Shown piece by piece: positions 11,062 through 23,439 of a DNA stretch of 64,000 nt. How positions within the stretch are numbered: the stretch's first letter is position 1; each line of letters starts with the position of its first letter. The notes below the pieces were generated by a model, which worked only from the letters and a program-made list of their open reading frames with translations, was not told the origin of the DNA and ran no database searches. Both the position numbers and the translations under genes were made by a program. This stretch comes from Cepaea nemoralis (lineage: Eukaryota; Mollusca; Gastropoda; Stylommatophora; Helicidae). The stretch is from positions 86,001 through 150,000 of the forward strand of contig JACEFZ010017850.1 of assembly GCA_014155875.1 (NCBI GenBank). The letters are read 5' to 3'.

Positions 11062-13350
11062 GATGATTAGTGTGTGTGGTTATTGGTGTGTGTGGTGTGT
11101 GTGTGTGGCGTTTGTGTGGTGTGTGTGTGCTGTTTGGTGTGTGTATATGTGGTGTGTGTGTGTGGTGTTTGTGTGTGTGCGTGTTAGTGCTGTGTGTGTT
11201 TGTGTGTGGTGTAGTGCGTGTGTGTGTGGTGTGTGTTTGGTGTGTGTGGTGTGGTTTGTGTGGTGTATGTGTGTGTGTGTGTGTGGTGTGTGGTGTGTTT
11301 GGTGTGTGTGTGTGATGTGTGGTTTGTGTGTGTGTGGTGTGTGTGTGGTGTGTGTGTGGTGTGTATGTGGTGTGTGTGTAGTGTGTGTGTGGTGTGTGCA
11401 TTTGGTGTGGGTGTGTGTGTGGTGTGTGTGTGTGGTGTGTGTGGTGTGTGTATGTGTGGTTTTTATGGTGTGTGTGTGTCTGTTGTGTGTGTGATGTGTG
11501 TGTGTGGTTTGTGTGTTGTTTGGTGTGTGTGTGGTATATGTGTGTGGTGTGTGTGTGTGTGTGTGTGTGGTGTTTGTGTGGTGTGTGTGTGGTGTGTTTA
11601 TATGTGTGGTATGTGTGTGTGGTGTTTGTGTGTGCGTGGTATGTGTGTTGTGTGTGTGTGTGGTGTGTGGTGTGTGTGGTGTGTGTGCGTGTGTGTTTTT
11701 GGTGTGTGTATTTGTGGTGTGCGTGTGGTGTATGTGTGTGGTGTGTGGTGTGTGTGTGTGTGGTGTGTGGTGTGTGTGTAGTGTGGTGTGTGTGTGTGGT
11801 GTGTGTGTATTGTGTGTGTGGTGTGTGTGTGATGTGTGTGTGCTGTGTGTGTGGTGTGTGTGGTGTGTGTTTGTGGAGTGTGTGTGGTGTGTGTATGTGG
11901 TGTGTGTGTGTTGTTTGTTTGGTGTGTGTTTGGTGTGTGTGTGTGGTGTGCTTGTGTGTGTGGTGTGTGTGTGGTGTGTGTGAGTGATGTGTGGTGTCTG
12001 TGTGTGTCTGTGTGTGTGGTGTGTGTGTGGTGTGTGTGTGTGGTTTGTGTATTGTATGTGTGTGGTGTGTGGTGTGTGTGTGTGTGTGGTGTGTGTATGT
12101 GGTGTGTTGTGTTGTGTGTGTATTGTGTGTGTGGTGTGTATGGTGTGTGGTGTTGTGTGTGTTTGTGGTGTGTTTGTGTGTGGTGTGTGTGTGTGTGGTG
12201 TGTTGTATGTGTGTGTGTGTGATGATTAGTGTGTGTGGTTATTTGTGTCTGTGGTGTGTGTGTGGTGTTTGTGTGGTGTGTGTGTGGTGTGTGGTGTGTG
12301 TATATGTGGTGTGTGTGTGTGGTGTTTGTGTGTGCGTGTTAGTGCTGTGTGTGTTTTTGTGTGGTGTAGTGCGTGTGTGTGTGGTGTGTGTTTGGTGTGT
12401 GTGGTGTGTGGTGTGGTGTGTGGTTTGTGTGTGTGGTGTGTGTGTGGTGTGTGTGTTGTGTGTATGTGGTGTGTGTGTAGTGTGTGTGTGTGGTGTGTGT
12501 GTTTGGTGTGTGTGTGGCGTGTGTGTGTGTGGTGTGTGTGTGGTGTGTGTGTGGTGTGTATGTGTGGTTGTTATGGTGTGTGTGTCTGTTGTGTGTGTGT
12601 GTGGTGTGTGTGTGTGATGTGTGTGTGTGTGATTTGTTTGTTGCTTGGTGTGTGTGTGGTATATGTGTGTGGTGTGTGTGTGTGGTGTTTGTGTGGTGTG
12701 TGTGTGGTGTGTTTATATGTGTGGTTTGTGTGTGTGGTGTCTGTGTGTGCGTGGTATGTGTGTTGTGTGTGTGTGGTGTGTGTGTGTGGTGTGTGTGTGT
12801 GGTGTGTGTGTGTGTAGTGTGTGTGCGTATGGGTGTGTGTGTTTGGTGTGTGTTTGTGTGGTGTACGTGTGGTGTATGTGTGTGGTGTGTGTGTGTGTGT
12901 GGTGTGTGGTGTGTGTGTGGTGTGTGTGGTGTGGTGTGTGTGTGGTGTGTGTGTATTGTGTGTGTGGTGTGTGTGTGTGATGTGTGTGTGCTGTGTGTGT
13001 GGTGTGTGTTTGTGGTGTGTGTGTGGTGTGTGTATGTGGTGTGTGTGTGTTGTTTGTGTAATGTTTGTTTGGTGTGTGTGTGGTGTGTTTGTGGTGTGTG
13101 TGCTTGTGTGTGTGGTGTGTGTATGTGGTGTGTGTGTGAGTGATGTGTGGTGTCTGTGTGTGTCTGTGTGTGTGGTGTGTGTGTGGTGTGTGTGGTTTGT
13201 GTATTGTATGTGTGTGGTGTGTGTGGTGTGTGTATGTGGTGTGTTGTGTGTGTGTATTGTGTGTGTGGTGTGTATGGTGTGTGGTGTGTGTGTGTGTTTG
13301 TGGTGTGTTTGTGTGTGGTGTGTGTGTGTGTTGTATGTGTGTGTGTGTGT
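11062..13350. repeat. Two about 1.15-kb higher-order units inside the GT block
   Basis: The landmarks 'GATGATTAG' (11062, 12221, 13351) and 'GCGTGTTAGTGCTGTGTGTG' (near 11180 and 12332) repeat in the same order at spacings of 1159 and about 1150 bp. The unit from 11062 is therefore duplicated in tandem from 12221. A shortened third copy follows 13351. Confidence 0.7.
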
Positions 13351-16300
13351 GATGATTAGTGTGTGTGGTTATTGGTGTCTGTGGTGTGTGTGTGTGTGGT
13401 GTTTGTGTGGTGTGTTTGTGGTGTGTTTGTGGTGTGTGGTGTGTGTATATGTGGTGTGTGTGTGTGTGGTGTTTGCGTGTGCATGCTGTGTGAGTTTGTT
13501 TGTGGTGTAGTGAGTGTGTGTGTGGTGTGTGTGTGGTGTGTGTGGTGTGGTGTGTGTGTGGTGTGTGTGTGTGGTGTGTGTGGTGTGTTTGGTGTGTGTA
13601 TGTGATGTGTGGTTTGTGTGTGTGGTGTGTGTGTGGTGTGTATGTTGTGTGTATGTGGTGTGTGTGTAGTGTGTGTATGGTGTGTGTGATTGGTGTGTGT
13701 GTGATTGGTGTGTGTGTGTGGTGTGTGGTGTGTGTGTGGTGTGTGTGTGTGGTGTTTATGGTGTGTGTGTGTCTGTGGTGTGTGTGTTGTGTGTGTGGTG
13801 TGTGTGTGTTGTTTGGTGTGTGTGTGTGGTGTGTGTGTGTGTGTGCTATTTGTGTGGTGTGTGTGTGGTGTGTTTATATGTGTGGTGTGTTTGTGGTGTT
13901 TGTGTGGTGTGTGTGTGGTATATGTGTGCGTGTGGGTGTGTTTGTGGTGTGCGCGCGTTGTGTGTGTGTGGTGTATGTGTGTCGTATGTGTGTGTGGTGT
14001 GTGAATGTGGTGTGTGTGTGGTTTGTGTGTGGTATGTGTGTAGTCTGTGTGTGTATTTTGTGTGTGTGTGGTGTGTGTGTGTGTGAATGTGTGGTGTGTG
14101 TGTGTTGTGTGTGTGGTAGTGTGTGTGTTGTGTGTGGTAGTGTGTGTGTGTGTATTGTGTGTGTGTGTGTTTGGTGTGTGGTGTGTGTGTCGTGTGTGTG
14201 TGTGGTGTGTATGTGTATTGTGTGTGTGTGATGTGTGTGTGGTGTGTGTTTGGTGTGTGGTTGGTGTGTGTGTGTGGTTTATGTGTGTGTCTGGTTTGTG
14301 TGTGTGTGGTGTGTGTGGTGTGTTGTCTATATGTGTGTTTTGTGTGTCTGTGGTGTGTGTGGGTGTGTGGTGTCTGTGGTGTGTGTGTTGTAGTTTGTGT
14401 GTGTATTGTGTGATGTGTGTGTGGTGTTGTGGTGTGTGTGTGGTTTGTGTGTGTGGTATGTGTGTGCGGTGTGTGTGTGATGTGTGTGGTGTGTTTTTGG
14501 TGTGTGCGTGTAATGTGTGTGTGTCTGTGGTGTGTGCTTGTTGTGTGTGTGTGGTGTGTGTGGTGGTGTGTGGTGGTGTGTGGTGTGTGTGTGGTGTGTG
14601 TGGTGTGTGTGTGTTTGTGTGGTGTGTGTTTGTGTGTCGTTTGTGTGTGTGGTGTGTGTGTGTTAGTTGTGTGTGTGTTTGTGTGTGGCGTTGTGGGTGT
14701 GTGTGGTATGTGTGTGTGGTGTGTGTATGGTGTGTGTGTGGTCTGTGCGTTGTGTGTGTGGTAGTGTGTGTGTGTGCTGTGTGTGTGTTTTTGTGTGTGT
14801 GTGTGGTTTGTGTGTGTGGTGTGTGTGTGATGTGTGATGTGTGTGTGTGTTTGGTGGGTGTGGTCTGTGTGTTGTGTGTGCGGTGTGTGTGGTGAGTGTG
14901 TGATTGGTGTGTGTGGTGTGTGGTGTGTGTGTGGTGTTGTGTGGTGTTTATGGTGTGGTGTGTGTGTCGGATGTGTGTGTGGTGTGTGGTGTGTGTGTGT
15001 GGTATATATGTGTGTATGAGTGTGTGTGTGGTGTGTGTGAGGATTGTGTAGTGTGTGTGTGTTTGTGTGGTGTGTGTTTAGGTGTCGTTTGTGTGTTTGT
15101 GGTGTGTGTGTGTGTGTGTTAGTGGTGTGTGTGTGTTTGTGTGTGGCGTTGTGTTTGTGTGTGTTGTATGTGTCTGTGTGTGGTGTGTGGGTGTGTGGTA
15201 TGTGCGTGGTGTGTGTGTGAGTGGCGTGTGTGAGTGGTGTGTGTGTATGTTGTGTGTGTTTGTGTGTGGTGTGTGTGTGGTGCGTGTGTGTGTATGGTGT
15301 GTGTGTGGTGTGTGTGTGTGGTGTTTGTGTGTGTGTGGTGTGTGCGTGTGCAGTGTATGTGTGTGTGGTGTGTGTGTTGAGTGTGGTGTGTGTGTGTGTG
15401 TGTGGTGTGTGTGGTGTGTGTATATGTGGTGTGTGTGTGGTGTGTGTGGTGTTTGTGTGGTGTGTGTGTGGTATTTTTGGTGTGTGTGGTGTGTGTGTGT
15501 GTGTGTGGTGTGTGTGTCTGTGTGTGGTGTGTGCATGAGTTGTGTGTGTGGAGTGTGTGTGGTTGGTGTTTGTGTGAAGTTTGTGTGATGTGTGTGGTGT
15601 GTGTGTGTTGTGTGTGTGTTTTGGTGTTTGGTGTATGTAGCCTGTATGTGTGTGTTTTGTGTGTGTGTGTGGTGTGTGGGTGTGTGGTGTGTGTGTGTTA
15701 TGTGTGTGGTAGTGTGTGTGTGTTGTGTGTGTGTGTGTGTGGTGTTGTGTTTGTGGTGTGTGTGGTGTGTGTGTGGTGTGTGTGATGTGTGTGTGTGTGG
15801 TGTGTTGTGTGTGTGGTTTGTGTGTGTGGTGTGTGCGTGTGGTGTGTGTGGTGTGTGTGTGATGTTGTGTTGTGTGTGTGGTGTGTGTTTGATTTGTGTG
15901 ACGCGTTGTGTGTATGTGTGTGTAAGTGTGTGTTTTTGTGGTGTGTGTGTGTAGTGTATGTGTGTGTGGTGTGTGTGGTGTTTGTGTGTTTGTGTGGTGT
16001 GTGTGTGTTGTTTGTTTGTGTGTGGTGTGTGTGTGTTAGTGCTTTGTGTGTTTGTGTGTGACGTGGTGTGTGTGGTGTGTGTGATGTGTGTGTGTGTGTG
16101 TGTGTTGTGTGTGTGGTGTGTGTGGTGTGGTGTGCGTGTGGTGTGTGTGTGTGGTGTGTGTGTTTGTGTGGTGTGTGTGTGTTGTTTGTTTGTGTGTGGT
16201 GTGTGTGTGTTAGTGCTTTGTGTGTTTGTGTGTGACGTGGTGTGTGTGGTGTGTGTGATGTGTGTGTGTGTGTTGTGTGTGTGGTGTGTGTGGTGTGGTG

Positions 16301-16557
16301 TGCGTGTGGTGTGTGTGTGTGGTGTGTGGTTTGTGTGGTGTGTGTGGTGTGTGTGTTTGTGGTGTGTGTGTGGTGTGTGTGTTGTTTGTATGTGGTGTGT
16401 ATGTGGTGTGTGTAGTGTGTGTGTGTGTGATGTGTGTGTGTGATGTGTGTGTGGTGTGTGTGGTGTGTGTGTTGTGTGGTGTGTGTGTGTGTTGTGTGTG
16501 TGGTGTGTGTGTGGTGTGTGTTTGTCGTATGTGTGTGTGGTGTGCATGTGTGTGTCT

Positions 16558-16612
<55 letters not shown>

Positions 16613-16854
16613 TGTGATGTGAGTAGTGTGTGGTGTGTGTGGTCTGTATGTGTGTTTTGTGTGTGTGATGTGTGTGGTGTGTGTGTGTGTGTGTGGTGTG
16701 TAGTGTGTGTGTGGTTTGTGTGTGTGGTGTGTGTGTGGTGTGTGTGTGTGTGATGTGTGTGTGTTTGTTGTGTGCTTGTAATGTGTGTGTTTGGTGTTTG
16801 TGTTATGTGTGTGTGTGTGTGTTATGTGTGTGTGTGTGTGTGTTGTGTGTGTGT
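13351..16854. repeat. About 3.5-kb higher-order unit, copy 1, in the GT block
   Basis: Landmarks reappear in the same order about 3.3-3.54 kb downstream. Examples: 'GTAGTGTGTGTGTTGTGTG' (about 14116, then 17636), a TCTATATGTG/TCTGTATGTG block (about 14325, then 17833), 'GGTATATATGTGTGTATGAG' (15001, then 18500), 'GTAGCCTG' (15637, then 19173) and 'TAGTGCTTTGTGTG' (16032 and 16210, then 19507). Confidence 0.65.
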
Positions 16855-17001
16855 GATTATTAGTGTGTGTGGTTATTGGTGTGTGTGGTGTTTGTGTGGT
16901 GTGTGTGGTGTGTGGTGTGTGTATATGTGGTGTGTGTGTGTGGTGTTTGTGTGTGCGTGTTAGTGCTGTGTGTGGTTGTGTGTGGTATGTGTGGTGTGGT
17001 G

Positions 17002-17032
<31 letters not shown>

Positions 17033-20000
17033 GTGTGTTTGGTGTGTGTGTGATATGTGGTTTGTGTGTGGGTGTGTGTGTGTTGTGTGTGTTGTGTGTG
17101 TTGTTTGTATGTGGTGTGTGTGTGGTGTGTGTGTTTGGTGTGTTTGTGTGGTGTGTGTGTGTGTGTGTGTGGTGTGTGTGTGTGGTGTGTGTGTGGTGTT
17201 TATGGTGTGTATGTGATGTGTGTGTATGGTGTGTGTGTGGTGTGTGTGTTGTTTGGTGTGTGTGTTGTATATGTGTGTGGTGTGTGTGTGGTGTTTGTGT
17301 GGTGTGTGTGTGGTGTGTTTATATGTGTGGTGTGTGTGTGGTGTTTGTGTGTGCGTGGTATGTGTGGTGTGTGTGGTGTGTGTGTGGTGTGTGTGTGGTG
17401 TGTGTGTGTGTGTGTGTGTGGGTGTGTGGTGTTCGCGCGTGGTGTGTGTGGTGTGTGTGTGTCGTATGTGTGCGTGGTGTGTGTGGTGTGTATGTGGTGT
17501 GTGTGTGGTGTGTTGTGTAGTGTGTGTGGTGTGTGTGGTTTGTGTGTTGTATGTGAGTAGTCTGTGTGTGTGTTTCGGGTGTGTTTGTTTCGTGTGTGGT
17601 GTGTGTGAAAGTGTGGTGTGTGTGTTGTGTTTGTGGTAGTGTGTGTGTTGTGTGTGGTAGTGTGTGTGTTGTGTGTGTGTCGTGTGGTGTGTGTGTGTGT
17701 GTCGTGTGTGTGGTGTGTATGTGTATTGTGTGTGTGTGATGTGTGTGTGGTGTGTGTGTGTGTGTGTGTGTCTGGTTTGTGTGTGTGGTTTGTGTGGTGT
17801 GTGTAGTGTGTGGTGTGTGTGTTGTCTGTATGTGTTGTCTGTATGTGTGTTTTGTGTGTGTGGTGTGTGTGTGGTAGTTTATGTGTGTGTGTTGTGTGTT
17901 TGGTTTGTGTGGTGTGTGTGTGTGGTTTGTGTGTGTGGTGTGTGTGCGGTGTGTGTGCGGTGTGTGAGTGTGATGTGTGTGTGTGTGTTTTTGGTGTGTG
18001 TGTGTAATGTGTGTGTGTGTCTGTGGTGTGTATTTGTGTGTTGTGTGTGTGTGGTGTGTGTGGTGTTGTGTGGTGTGTGTGGTGTGTGTGTGGTGTGTGT
18101 GTTTGTTTGTGGTGTGTATGTGTGTATGAGTGTGTGTGTGTGGTGTGTGTGTATGTGGTTTGTGTGGTGTGTGTGTTTGTGTTTTGTGTTTGTGTGTCGT
18201 TTGTGTTAGTTGTGTGTGTTTGTGTGTGGCGTTGTGGGTGTGTGTGGTATGTGTGTGTGGTGTGTGTATGTTGTGTGTGTGGTCTGTGCGTTGTGTGTGT
18301 GGTAGTGTCAGTGTGTGTTGTGTGTGTGTGTTGTTGGGTGTGTGTGGTTTGTGTGTGTGTGGTCTGTGGTGTGTGTGGTGAGTGTGTGATTGGTGTGTGT
18401 GGCGTGTGTAGTGTGTGTGGTGTGTGTGTGTGGTGTGTGTGGTGTTGTGTGGTGTGTATGGTGTGGTGTGTGTGTCGTGTGTGTGTGTGGTGTGTGTGTG
18501 GTATATATGTGTGTATGAGTGTGTGTGTGTGTGGTTTGTGTGTGTGTTTGTGTGGTGGGTGTATATGTGTCGTTTGTGTGTTTGTGGTGTGTGTGTGTGT
18601 TAGTTGTGTGTGTGTTTGTGTGTGGCGTTGTGTGTGTGTGTGGTATGTGTGTGTATGGTGTGTGTGGTTTGTGGGTGTGTGGATTGGTGTGTGCGTGGTG
18701 TGTGTGTGAGTGGCGTGTGTGTGTGGTGTGTGTGTGCACTGTGTGTTTGTGTGTGGTGTGTGTGGTATGTGTGGTGTGTGTGTATGGTGTGTGTGTGGTG
18801 TGTGTGTGGTGTTTGTGTGTGTGTGGTGTGTAGTGTGTGTGTGTGGTGTGTGTGTTGTGTATGGTGTGTGTGTGTGGTGTGTGTGTGGTGTGTGTGGTGT
18901 GTGTATATGTGGTGTGTGTGTGGTGTGTGTGGTGTTTGTGTTTTTTGAGTGTGTGGTGTTTATGGTGTGTGTGTGTGTGTGGTGTGTGTGTGGTGTGTGT
19001 CTCTGCGTGTGGTGTGTGTCTCTGCGTGTGGTGTATGCATGAGTTGTGTGTGGTGTGTGTGTGGTGGGTGTTTGTGTAAAGTTTGTGAGGTGTGTGTGGT
19101 GTGTTTGTGTTGTGTGTGTGTGTGTTTTGGTGTTTGGTGTGTGTGGTGTGTGTGTGAGTTGTGTGTGGTGTGTGTAGCCTGTGTGTGTGTTTTGTGTGTG
19201 TGTGTGGTGTGGGGGTGTGTGGTGGGGGTGTGTTGTGTGTGTGGTAGTGTGTGTGTTGTGTGTGTGTGGTGTGTTGTGTGTGTGGTGTATGTGTGGTGTG
19301 TGGTGTGTGTGTGTGTGTGGTTTGTGTGTGTGGTGTGTGTGGAATGTGTGTGATGTTGTGTGGTGTGTGTGGTGTGTGTGTGATGTGTTGTGTGTGTGTG
19401 AGGGTCTGTGGTGTGTGTGTGTAGTGTGTGTGTGTGTGGTGTGTGTGGTGTGTGTGTTTGTGTGGTGTGTGTGTTGTTTGTTTGTGTGTGGTGTGGGTGT
19501 GTGTGTTAGTGCTTTGTGTGTTTGTGTGTGATGTGGTGTGTGTGGTTTGTGTGAGGTGTGTGTGGTGTGTGTGGTGTGCGTGTTTTGTGTGTGTGTGTGG
19601 TGTGTGGTTTGTGTAGTGTGTGTTGTGTGTGTGGTGTGTGTGTGTTGTGTGTATGTGGTGTGTGTGTGGTGTGTAGTGTGTGTGTGTAGTTTGTGTTTGG
19701 TGTGTGTGTGTTGTGTGGTGTATGTGTGGGTGTGATGTGTGTGTGGTGTGTGTGTGGTGTTTTTATGGTGTTTGCGTGGTGTGTGTGTGTGTGTCTGTGG
19801 TGTGTGTGTGGTGTGTGTTTGTCGTATGTGTGTGTGGTGTGCGTGTGTGTGTGTCTGGTGTGTGTGTGTGGTGTGTGGTGTGAGTAGTGTGTGGTGTGTG
19901 GTGTGAGTAGTGTGTGGTGTGTGTGTGGTCTGGGGGATGTGTGGTTTGTGTGTGTGGTGTGTGTATGTGTGTGGTGTGTGTGTGGTGTGTGTAGTAGTGT

Positions 20001-20190
20001 GTGTGTGTGTGTTATGTGTGTGGTGTGTAGTGTGTGTGGTGTGTGTGTGTGGTGTGTGTGGTGTGTGTGTGTGGTGTGTGTGTTGTTGTGTGGTGAGTGT
20101 GTGTGTGATGTGTGTGTGGTGTTGTGTGGTGTGTGTGGTATTTCGTGGTGTATGTGGTGTGTGTGTGTGTGGTGTATGTGTGTGTGAGTG
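16855..20190. repeat. About 3.5-kb higher-order unit, copy 2, in the GT block
   Basis: Partner of the unit at 13351-16854. It differs by small indels, and the 178-bp internal duplication around 16032/16210 in copy 1 is present only once here (19507). A partial third copy seems to begin near 20190, because 'TAGTGCTGTGTGTG' recurs at about 20291 and 20701. The end coordinate is approximate. Confidence 0.6.
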
Positions 20191-21137
20191 TGTGTGGTGT
20201 GTGTGTGTGGTGTGTTTGTCGTGTGTGTGGTATGTGTGTGTGTTTGTGTGTGTTTGTGTGTGGCGTGGCGTGTGTGTGGTGTGTGCGTGTTAGTGCTGTG
20301 TGTGTTGTAGTGAGTGTGTGTGTGTGGTGTGTGTGTGTGGTGTGTGTGTGGTGTCTGTGTGGTGTGTGTGGTGTGTGTGGTGTGTGTGTGGTGTCTTTGG
20401 TGTGTGTGTGTGTGTGTAATGTGTGGTTTGTGTGTGTGTGGTGTGTGTGGTGTGTGTGTTGTGTGTATGTGGTGTGTGTGTAGTGTGTGTGTCGTGTGTG
20501 TGTTTGGTGTGTGTGTGGTAAGTGTGTGTCGTGTGTATTGTGTGTGAGTGTGTGATGTGTGTGTGGTGTGGTGTGTGTGGTGTGTGTGTGTGGTGTGTGT
20601 TGTGTATGTGTGTGTGAGTGTGTGTGTGTGGTGTGTGTGGTGTGTGTGTGTTTGTGTGGTGTGTGTGTCGTTTGTGTGTGTGTGTGGTGTGAGTGTGTGT
20701 TAGTGCTGTGTGTGTTTGTGTGTGGCGTGGTGTGTGTGTGGTGTTTGTTAGTGCTGTGTGGCGTACTGTGTGGCGTAGTGTGTTTTTGGTGCGTGTGTGT
20801 GGTGTGTGTAGTGTGTGTGTGGTGTGTGTGTGGTGTGTGATTTGTGTGTTGCTGTGTGTGTGGTGTGTGTGTGGTGTGTGTGTGTTGTGTGTTATGTGTG
20901 TGGTGTGTGTGTGTGCTGTGTGTGTGGTATGTGTGTGTGGTGTGTGTGCTGTGTGTGTGTGGGGTGTGTGTGGGGTGTGTGTGGGGTGTGTGTGTTGTGT
21001 ATGTGTGTGGTGTGTGTGGTGTGTGTGTGGTATGTGTGTGTGGTGTGATGTGTGTGTGTGGTGTGTTTGTGTGTGTGGGTGTGTGTGGGGATGTGTGTGG
21101 TGTGTATGTGGTGTGTGTGGTGTGTGTGTGTGTAAAA

Positions 21138-21256
21138 TTATCATCACGTGCCATGATGATAATTGTGGACTGTCATGTTTCGGCATCTCACACGATCAAC
21201 AGAATCATAGATCAGCTCTGTGGTTTTGTCGCGACCATGCCACTTGGCCTAGCCAT
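21138..21256 (-). mobile_element. LINE 3' tail, antisense (family of 53300-53774)
   Basis: 'CACGTGCCATGATGATAAT', 'CATCTCACACGATCAACAGA' and 'GTCGCGACCATGCCACTTGG' are the reverse complement of the C-terminal end of the reverse transcriptase fragment at 53300-53774. No frame is open. It borders the GT block directly and is followed by a hAT-like MITE. Confidence 0.7.
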
Positions 21257-21257
21257 A

Positions 21258-21612
21258 CATGGGGGAAAAGGGGGGGGGGGGGAGGGAGGGAGGTGTTAGG
21301 GTTTCCAAGGGGTGTGTGGGTGTGAATGAATATTATTTCAAGATCGCGTTAATACAATAACCGATTACTTGATATTGTTTTTTCCCTACATACTTTACGA
21401 TTCTCTATTTCTCGCTCTTCTGAAATTCGTTTTATAACATAAGTAGAGCCGCAACTCATGTTTTATGTAGACGTCTAGACTTGTTCTGGTATGTGTCAGT
21501 AAATTTAACTTCCATTTTTACGTATACTATGTATCAGGGAGGGACGATTTATAGGGAGGAAATATGAAAGGGGGGTGGTTGTGGCATTCTGAACATATGG
21601 TGAAGGGTTGCA
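21258..21612 (+). mobile_element. hAT-like MITE, both ends lost
   Basis: From the G-run at 21264 onwards it aligns with the complete element at 38483-38887: 'ATTATTTCAAGATCGCGTTA', 'GATTACTTGATATTGTTTT', 'AAATTCGTTTTATAACATAA' and 'CATTCTGAACATATGGTGAA'. Neither 15-bp terminal inverted repeat is recognisable here. Confidence 0.8.
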
Positions 21613-21617
21613 AGAGC

Positions 21618-21742
<125 letters not shown>

Positions 21743-21764
21743 GAGGTGATATATGTAGGTGTAC

Positions 21765-21840
21765 GATGAGTGGCGGGCCGAATGGCTAGAACGCCGGATT
21801 TTCCTTCAGGAGACTTGGGTTCGAATCCTCGGTAAAATGT
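21765..21840 (+). mobile_element. tRNA-like SINE head, family B, unit 1
   Basis: 'GGGCCGAATGGCTAGAACGC' resembles an A box of tRNA-Leu/Ser type, and 'GGGTTCGAATCCTCGG' (about 21818-21833) is a good B box. It is not a true tRNA: the spacing and 3' half do not fold as a tRNA, and SINE-like body sequence follows. Confidence 0.75.
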
Positions 21841-22974
21841 GGGATCTTTTTCTGTCGGAGGCTAAAAGAAAATCCTAACCTGCTCAGTTCGTGTCGACTG
21901 CACTAGCCAGGCGGCCTTAATTCCCCAGGCTCAAAGACCCAACTGCCATACACATAGCTTGTCTAAGGAGATAGTCAGTGGGGACAGGGCAGGATCCCGG
22001 CTTCGTTCTTCAACAAGGCGTTCGTCCGGCGCTGACTCCTGAGCCCATTACTTGCAGCAGTGTGGACACTATATCCCAGGCTTCCGTCAAGGACAGCACT
22101 GCCCCTTAGTGGCTGCGATTGCTTTATGGTTGGCGATCAAGGCAGGAGCTGACTCGTTTCGGCTATCTTTCCCCTCCAGGTTCGAATCGTTGACCTGCAG
22201 GACTTTCATATGGCACTGTAGTTATGCTGTTACTATGTGACGCCCGGACTCCATTGAGACAGTGTACCATATTCTAGTGAGTCGACTGCAGGTGCGTCCG
22301 AGACAAGGAGTTTGAGTATGCCGTACCCTAAGTCCCTACACCAGCCAGTCCCTGACCATAAAGCAATACTTTAATGAAAGCCCGGGCTAAAGCATCCACC
22401 AACAACAGCTGCAACTAAATAATTAGTCATGGGAAACCATCTCAACTGTATCTGCCCAGGAATGAGACAGCCGATATCCATCAACGGTTAAAGCAACGAA
22501 GTCAGGGGGACTAGGACTGTGACATCTTGCTATAATTTTGGGAGACATTCAACTGTCGTGCGTGCATACAGTTTATTGATCTCTACAGTTTAGATACTAA
22601 ACAGTTTTTTCATCTTAATTCGTGTGGTGTGTATTTTCAATATTTTTGTGTTCAACAATGGATTTGTAAGTATCAAGTTCTGTATGGAGCGAGGCACATT
22701 GAAATTCATAATCTTGTTTGTAAAATTTAACTTCTATAGAGTCAAGAACCGAAGAAGAAACGACGGATGTTCAGCAAATTGAAAAACGCCAATATTTTTA
22801 AAGATTTCAGGAGAAGTAGGTCATCCCGTGAGAGCAGTTTCAGGAGAATACAAATGATTGCTTCAGATTGAAAATGTTGGTTTATTTCTGTGTCATTTTG
22901 AAGTGTTGACACGGTAGTGGGTCTGTGGTAGCCATAGGATCAATGTGAAAACATAACAAATATCGCTAACAATG

Positions 22975-23420
22975 TTTATATCAAAGAGAGTTTCATTATA
23001 TGAAAGGGAGATTCATTTTATCAAAGGGAAATTCATTATATCAAAGGGAGATTCATTATATCAAAGGGAGATTCATTATATCAAAGGGTGATTCATTGTA
23101 TCAAAGGGAGATTCATTATATCAAAGGGAGATTCACCATATCAAAGGGTGATTCATTATACCAAAGGGAGATTCATTATATCAAAGGGAGATTCATTATG
23201 TCAAAGGGAGATTCATTATGTCAAAGGGAGATTCATTATATCAAAGGGAGATTCTTTATATCAAAGGGAGATTCATTATATTAAAGAGAGATTCATTATA
23301 TCAAAGGGAGATTCCTTATATCAAATGGAGATTCATTATATTAAAGGGAGATTCATTATATCAAAGGGAAATTCATTATGTCAAAGGGAGATTAATTATA
23401 TCAACGGGAGATTCATTAGT
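22975..23420 (+). repeat. 20-bp minisatellite, about 22 copies (unit 1)
   Basis: The unit is ATATCAAAGGGAGATTCATT with few substitutions. Because 20 is not a multiple of 3 and the unit has no stop in any + frame, all three frames stay open; the 60-bp (20-residue) peptide periodicity is a by-product and not evidence of a protein. Confidence 0.97.
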
Positions 23421-23439
23421 TTTGTTGTTGTTGTTGTTT

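Larger units (their letters stand above)
8976..21133. repeat. 12-kb GT-only complex repeat block
   Basis: On the + strand this block is almost entirely G and T, with rare A and very rare C. It is not a simple (GT)n: runs of (GT)2-6 are broken by GG, TT and occasional A or C at reproducible places, so rare-base landmarks recur at long distances. 'GATGATTAG' or its variant appears at 11062, 12221, 13351 and 16855, each followed by 'TGTGTGTGGTTATT'. The many Cys/Val-rich (+) and His/Thr-rich (-) open frames are artefacts of base composition, not genes. Confidence 0.97.

Noticed and set aside
8969..21325. Dozens of long open frames rich in Cys/Val (+) and His/Thr (-)
   Set aside because: GT-rich sequence has no TAA, TAG or TGA in most frames, so open frames arise automatically. 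Composition is not protein-like.
21765..21840. True tRNA gene (Leu/Ser type)
   Set aside because: A and B boxes are present but the acceptor stem and 3' half do not fit; the same head repeats with a SINE-like body.
22052..22240. 62-codon frame present in units 1, 2 and partly 3, first thought to be a conserved small gene
   Set aside because: It is conserved only because the whole 3.3-kb unit is duplicated; the frame is lost in unit 3 and it has no recognisable domain.
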